From: an uncultured Polyangiaceae bacterium
GTDB lineage: Bacteria > Myxococcota_A > Polyangia > Polyangiales > Polyangiaceae
Reading direction: 5' to 3'
NCBI GenBank assembly: GCA_938004815.1
Contig: CALKVR010001289.1
Location: 1-7,348 of the forward strand
DNA length: 7,348 bases
Shown: piece after piece, positions 4,792 through 7,348 of the stretch
Position numbering within the stretch: position 1 is the first letter of the stretch
Layout: every line of letters begins with the position of its first letter
Notes under the pieces: generated by a model
Seen by the model: the letters and a program-made list of their open reading frames with translations, nothing else
The model's database searches: none
What the model was told of the DNA's origin: nothing
Program-made: the position numbers and the translations under genes

Positions 4792-7348
4792 GTGTTCGAG
4801 CCGGGGACGCTGCTCGAGGGGCGCTTTCGCGTCGCATCGTTGGTCGGAGAAGGCGGCATGGGCGCCGTCTACCGCGCGATCGACGAGAGCTCGGGCGAGC
4901 CGGTGGCGATCAAGGTGCTGAAAGCGACCGTGGCCGCGAGCGCTCGCGAGCGGTTCGTACGGGAGGCGCGGGTGCTCGCGGCGCTCGATCACCCGGGCAT
5001 CGTCCGCTTCAAGCACATGGGCTCGCTCGACGATGGGCAGACATACCTCGTCATGGAGTGGTTGGATGGAGAAGACCTCGCCAAGCGGAACGAGCGTCAG
5101 GGCGTCACGTTCCTGGAGGCGGTTCGGGTCGCGCGCGGGGCGGCCGAGGCGCTCGCCAGCGCGCATGCTCAGGGGCTCGTCCACCGCGCCGTGAAGCCCG
5201 CCAATCTGTTCCTCGTCGGCGGCCGCCCCGAGAACATCAAGGTGCTCGACTTCGGCATCGCCCGCGGCGGGAAGGTCTCGGCGACGCTCACCGACCCGGG
5301 CATGGCGCTCGGCACCCCCGCGTACATGGCGCCGGAGCAGGCGCGCGGCGGTGCGGGGCTCGACGCGCGCACCGACCTCTTCGCCCTCGGGTGCGTCCTC
5401 TACGAGTGTCTGGCCGGCTCGCCGCCCTTCGTGGGCGACTCGCCGATCGCTTGCCTGGCACAGATCCTCCTCAGCGAGCCGCCCCGCCTGGCGCTCACCG
5501 TGCCCGGCGTCCCGCGGGCGCTCGACGCCCTCGTCTCGGCGATGCTCCAGAAGCAGCCCGCCGACCGCCCGGAGACCGCGGCCGTCGTGGCGCGTGAGCT
5601 GAGCGCGGTCGAGCCGTTGCTCCATGTCGAGGGTAGCGCGGGCACCATCTCGGCGCGTCAGGTCTCGCTGGCCGAGAAACGAATCGCTTCGATCGTCGTC
5701 GTGCGCGACGTCGCAGAGAGCGGCGGTCAGGAGACGGGCGAGACGCTGAGCTTCGCCGCGGTGGAGCACACGCTCGCTCCTGCGCGGGAGTCGCTCGAGC
5801 GGAGCGGCGGTACGTTGACGGTGCTGTCAGATGGCACGCTGCTCGGCGTCTTCTCGGGCGCGGCGAGCGCGACCGATCTGGCGCGGGCGGCTGCGAACGC
5901 CGCCCTCGATCTGCGGGCGCGCGTCGCCGAGCGTGCCATCGCCATCGCGACCGACCTCGCCAGCGTCTCCGGGACATCGACCACCGGCGCCGCCGTCAGC
6001 CGCGCGTTCGGGCTGGCCACGGCGCCCGGGGTCATCCGCGTGGACGCCACCACGCGCGCGCTCATCGGTGATGCCTTCGTCCTGCGCGGCACCGAGGGGG
6101 GGACGGCGCTCGAGGCCGATCGAAGCGACGAAGAAGCAGGTCGCGAGACCATCGGCCGGTCCGCGCTGGCCGCCGCGACCGAGGATCAACAGGCGCGCGC
6201 GGTGCTGCTCATCGGGCCGGCCGGGCAAGGCAAGAGCTGTCTCGTGCGCGCGTTCCTGCGCGGCACGGCGGCGGGCCCCGCCCCTCGCGTGGCGCGGGTC
6301 CGGTGCGACCCGCTGCGCGCAGAGGTGGGCTTCGCGATCGCAGCGGAGCTCCTCTCGCGTCTCTTCTCCATCCCGGCGGTCGAGAGCCCCGAGCGGCAGC
6401 GCGCGGCCCTCGACGACGCGCTCCGCGAAGCCGGCGGTACCAGCGCTCATCGCGGGTTCCTCGAGCACCTGCTCGGGTTGGACGGCGGCGACGCCGCACC
6501 TGCGGTGCGGGACGCTGCGCGCGATCCACGCCTCCTCGCCGATCGGATGGTCGAAGCGTGGATCGAGGCGGTGGGGCTGGTGGCCGCGCGGGAGCCCACC
6601 GTGCTCGTCGTCGAGAATCTCCACGGGTGCGATGGCCCCTCGGTGCGGCTCCTGGAGCGCGCCCTCACCGAGCTCGACGAGCGGCCGCTCCTGCTCTTCG
6701 CCACGGCGCGCCCGGAGATCGACGATGTCCACCCGCGCGCCTTCGCCTCGCGTCCGCTCGATCGCATCCAGCTCGCGCCGCTCGCACGGCGCGCGGCCGA
6801 GGCGCTCGTGAGGGGCCGCTTGGGAGCGGATGCCGACGCGTCGACGGTGGAGCGCATCGTCGATCAAGGTGCCGGCAACCCGATGTTTTTGCTCGAGCTC
6901 GCGGCCGCCGCCCGCGACGGCCTCTCGACCTCGCCACCGTCCGTGGTGGCGCTGCTGCAGGAGCGACTCGAACGGCTCGAGGCGAACGCGCGGCGCGTCC
7001 TTCGGGCAGCCAGCGTGCTCGGCCAGACGTTCTGGCTCGGTGCGGTAGAGGCTCTCGTCGGCGCCGGCGACGCCGCTTCGGTCGGCGAGTGGCTCGCCGA
7101 GCTCGTGCGTCGAGACCTCGTCGACCGGTCGTCGTCGTCTCGTTTCCCTGGTGAAGAAGAGCTGACGTTCCGCTCCGGCCTCCTCCGCGACGCCGTGTAC
7201 GCGACGCTCACCGACACCGATCTGGTGGTCGGGCACCGCCTCGCGGGCCAGTGGCTCGAGGCGCACGCAGAGAGCGACTCGCTGCGGTTGGCGCGCCACT
7301 TCGAGCTCGGCCACGCCCCCGACGCCGCCCGGGTGCACCTGGCGCGGG
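4792..7348 (+). CDS. Ser/Thr-kinase-like (catalytic Asp lost) / degenerate cyclase-like / STAND-type ATPase fusion, C-terminus beyond window
   Basis: 852 codons are present and the right edge cuts the gene. GTG 4792 gives MFEPGTLLEGRF, the usual opening just before the Gly-rich loop in bacterial kinases of this class; no Shine-Dalgarno is visible. Kinase-like domain about 12-272: Gly loop GEGGMG (19-24), Lys41 in VAIK, Glu58, HRAVKPAN (131-138) with Ala133 instead of the catalytic Asp, DFG 153-155, APE 180-182, Asp195, Arg259. A cyclase-like fold spans about 294-420: both metal-type Asps are kept (306 and 347), but the Asn and Arg of the usual GxxVNxAxRL are Ser403 and Gly407. NTPase: Walker A GPAGQGKS (475-482), Walker B VLVVEN (604-609), then ATARPE and GNPMFLLEL (695-703). 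A winged-helix-like region (about 720-750) and FRSGLLRDAVYATL (793-806) follow; TPR-like sequence is expected next. The architecture matches myxobacterial kinase/cyclase/ATPase fusions. Ligand and targets are unknown; it is probably cytosolic, as no membrane segment was seen. Confidence 0.9.
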   Translation, partial: MFEPGTLLEGRFRVASLVGEGGMGAVYRAIDESSGEPVAIKVLKATVAASARERFVREARVLAALDHPGIVRFKHMGSLDDGQTYLVMEWLDGEDLAKRNERQGVTFLEAVRVARGAAEALASAHAQGLVHRAVKPANLFLVGGRPENIKVLDFGIARGGKVSATLTDPGMALGTPAYMAPEQARGGAGLDARTDLFALGCVLYECLAGSPPFVGDSPIACLAQILLSEPPRLALTVPGVPRALDALVSAMLQKQPADRPETAAVVARELSAVEPLLHVEGSAGTISARQVSLAEKRIASIVVVRDVAESGGQETGETLSFAAVEHTLAPARESLERSGGTLTVLSDGTLLGVFSGAASATDLARAAANAALDLRARVAERAIAIATDLASVSGTSTTGAAVSRAFGLATAPGVIRVDATTRALIGDAFVLRGTEGGTALEADRSDEEAGRETIGRSALAAATEDQQARAVLLIGPAGQGKSCLVRAFLRGTAAGPAPRVARVRCDPLRAEVGFAIAAELLSRLFSIPAVESPERQRAALDDALREAGGTSAHRGFLEHLLGLDGGDAAPAVRDAARDPRLLADRMVEAWIEAVGLVAAREPTVLVVENLHGCDGPSVRLLERALTELDERPLLLFATARPEIDDVHPRAFASRPLDRIQLAPLARRAAEALVRGRLGADADASTVERIVDQGAGNPMFLLELAAAARDGLSTSPPSVVALLQERLERLEANARRVLRAASVLGQTFWLGAVEALVGAGDAASVGEWLAELVRRDLVDRSSSSRFPGEEELTFRSGLLRDAVYATLTDTDLVVGHRLAGQWLEAHAESDSLRLARHFELGHAPDAARVHLAR

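Noticed and set aside
3658..5769. 703-codon minus-strand open frame crossing the intergenic region and running antisense to the kinase-like gene
   Set aside because: It overlaps two well-supported genes and the hairpin region, and its composition is that of a shadow frame. It is open only because stop codons are rare at this G+C.
5827..7338. 503-codon minus-strand open frame opposite the ATPase region
   Set aside because: The plus strand here encodes clear kinase-fusion and ATPase motifs; the antisense frame is Arg/Glu-rich without recognisable domains.

Overview
This GC-rich window (about 70% G+C by eye, with codon third positions almost always G or C) looks like chromosome of a large-genome myxobacterium (Myxococcota, probably Polyangia). 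The inference rests on base composition, on a Ser/Thr-kinase-like protein fused to a cyclase-like domain and a large ATPase/TPR sensor region, and on the GTG starts. No species is identifiable, and no RNA gene, insertion sequence or CRISPR array was seen.

Left part (1..4267, minus strand): one long reading direction that I interpret as a single very large gene, read leftward and running off the left edge. It starts at GTG 4267 and encodes roughly 870 residues of all-helical, HEAT/armadillo-like repeat protein. A zincin-type metallopeptidase-like module (HELGHH) follows, then a linker resembling those that precede VWA domains in NorD/CobT/DUF2201-type proteins. The frame changes twice. Near 2846 one base appears to be missing, and near 1652 one base appears to be extra; the second change restores the original frame. 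The gene is therefore either broken (pseudogene) or carries two assembly errors. Read literally, it gives a 484-codon ORF, a second ORF overlapping it by 4 bases (GTGA), and a third, leftmost ORF. The three pieces are listed as well as the whole.

Middle (4268..4791): a 524-bp divergent intergenic region. It holds five short inverted repeats (7-8 bp stems) within about 270 bp, and a related TGTWACCT octamer a few bases upstream of each divergent start codon. No convincing RNA gene or protein gene was seen in it.

Right part (4792..7348, plus strand): the first 852 codons of a Ser/Thr-kinase-like / degenerate cyclase-like / STAND-type ATPase protein, cut by the window edge before its probable TPR-rich C-terminus. 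The catalytic-loop Asp of the kinase (HRD) is Ala, while the other kinase motifs are kept. The cyclase-like domain lacks its transition-state Asn and Arg. The protein therefore looks like a nucleotide-binding scaffold or sensor rather than an active kinase and cyclase.

How the parts might work together is inference only: the large repeat/peptidase protein and the kinase-like ATPase sensor are divergently transcribed from one shared control region, an arrangement compatible with a co-regulated signalling or surveillance module.
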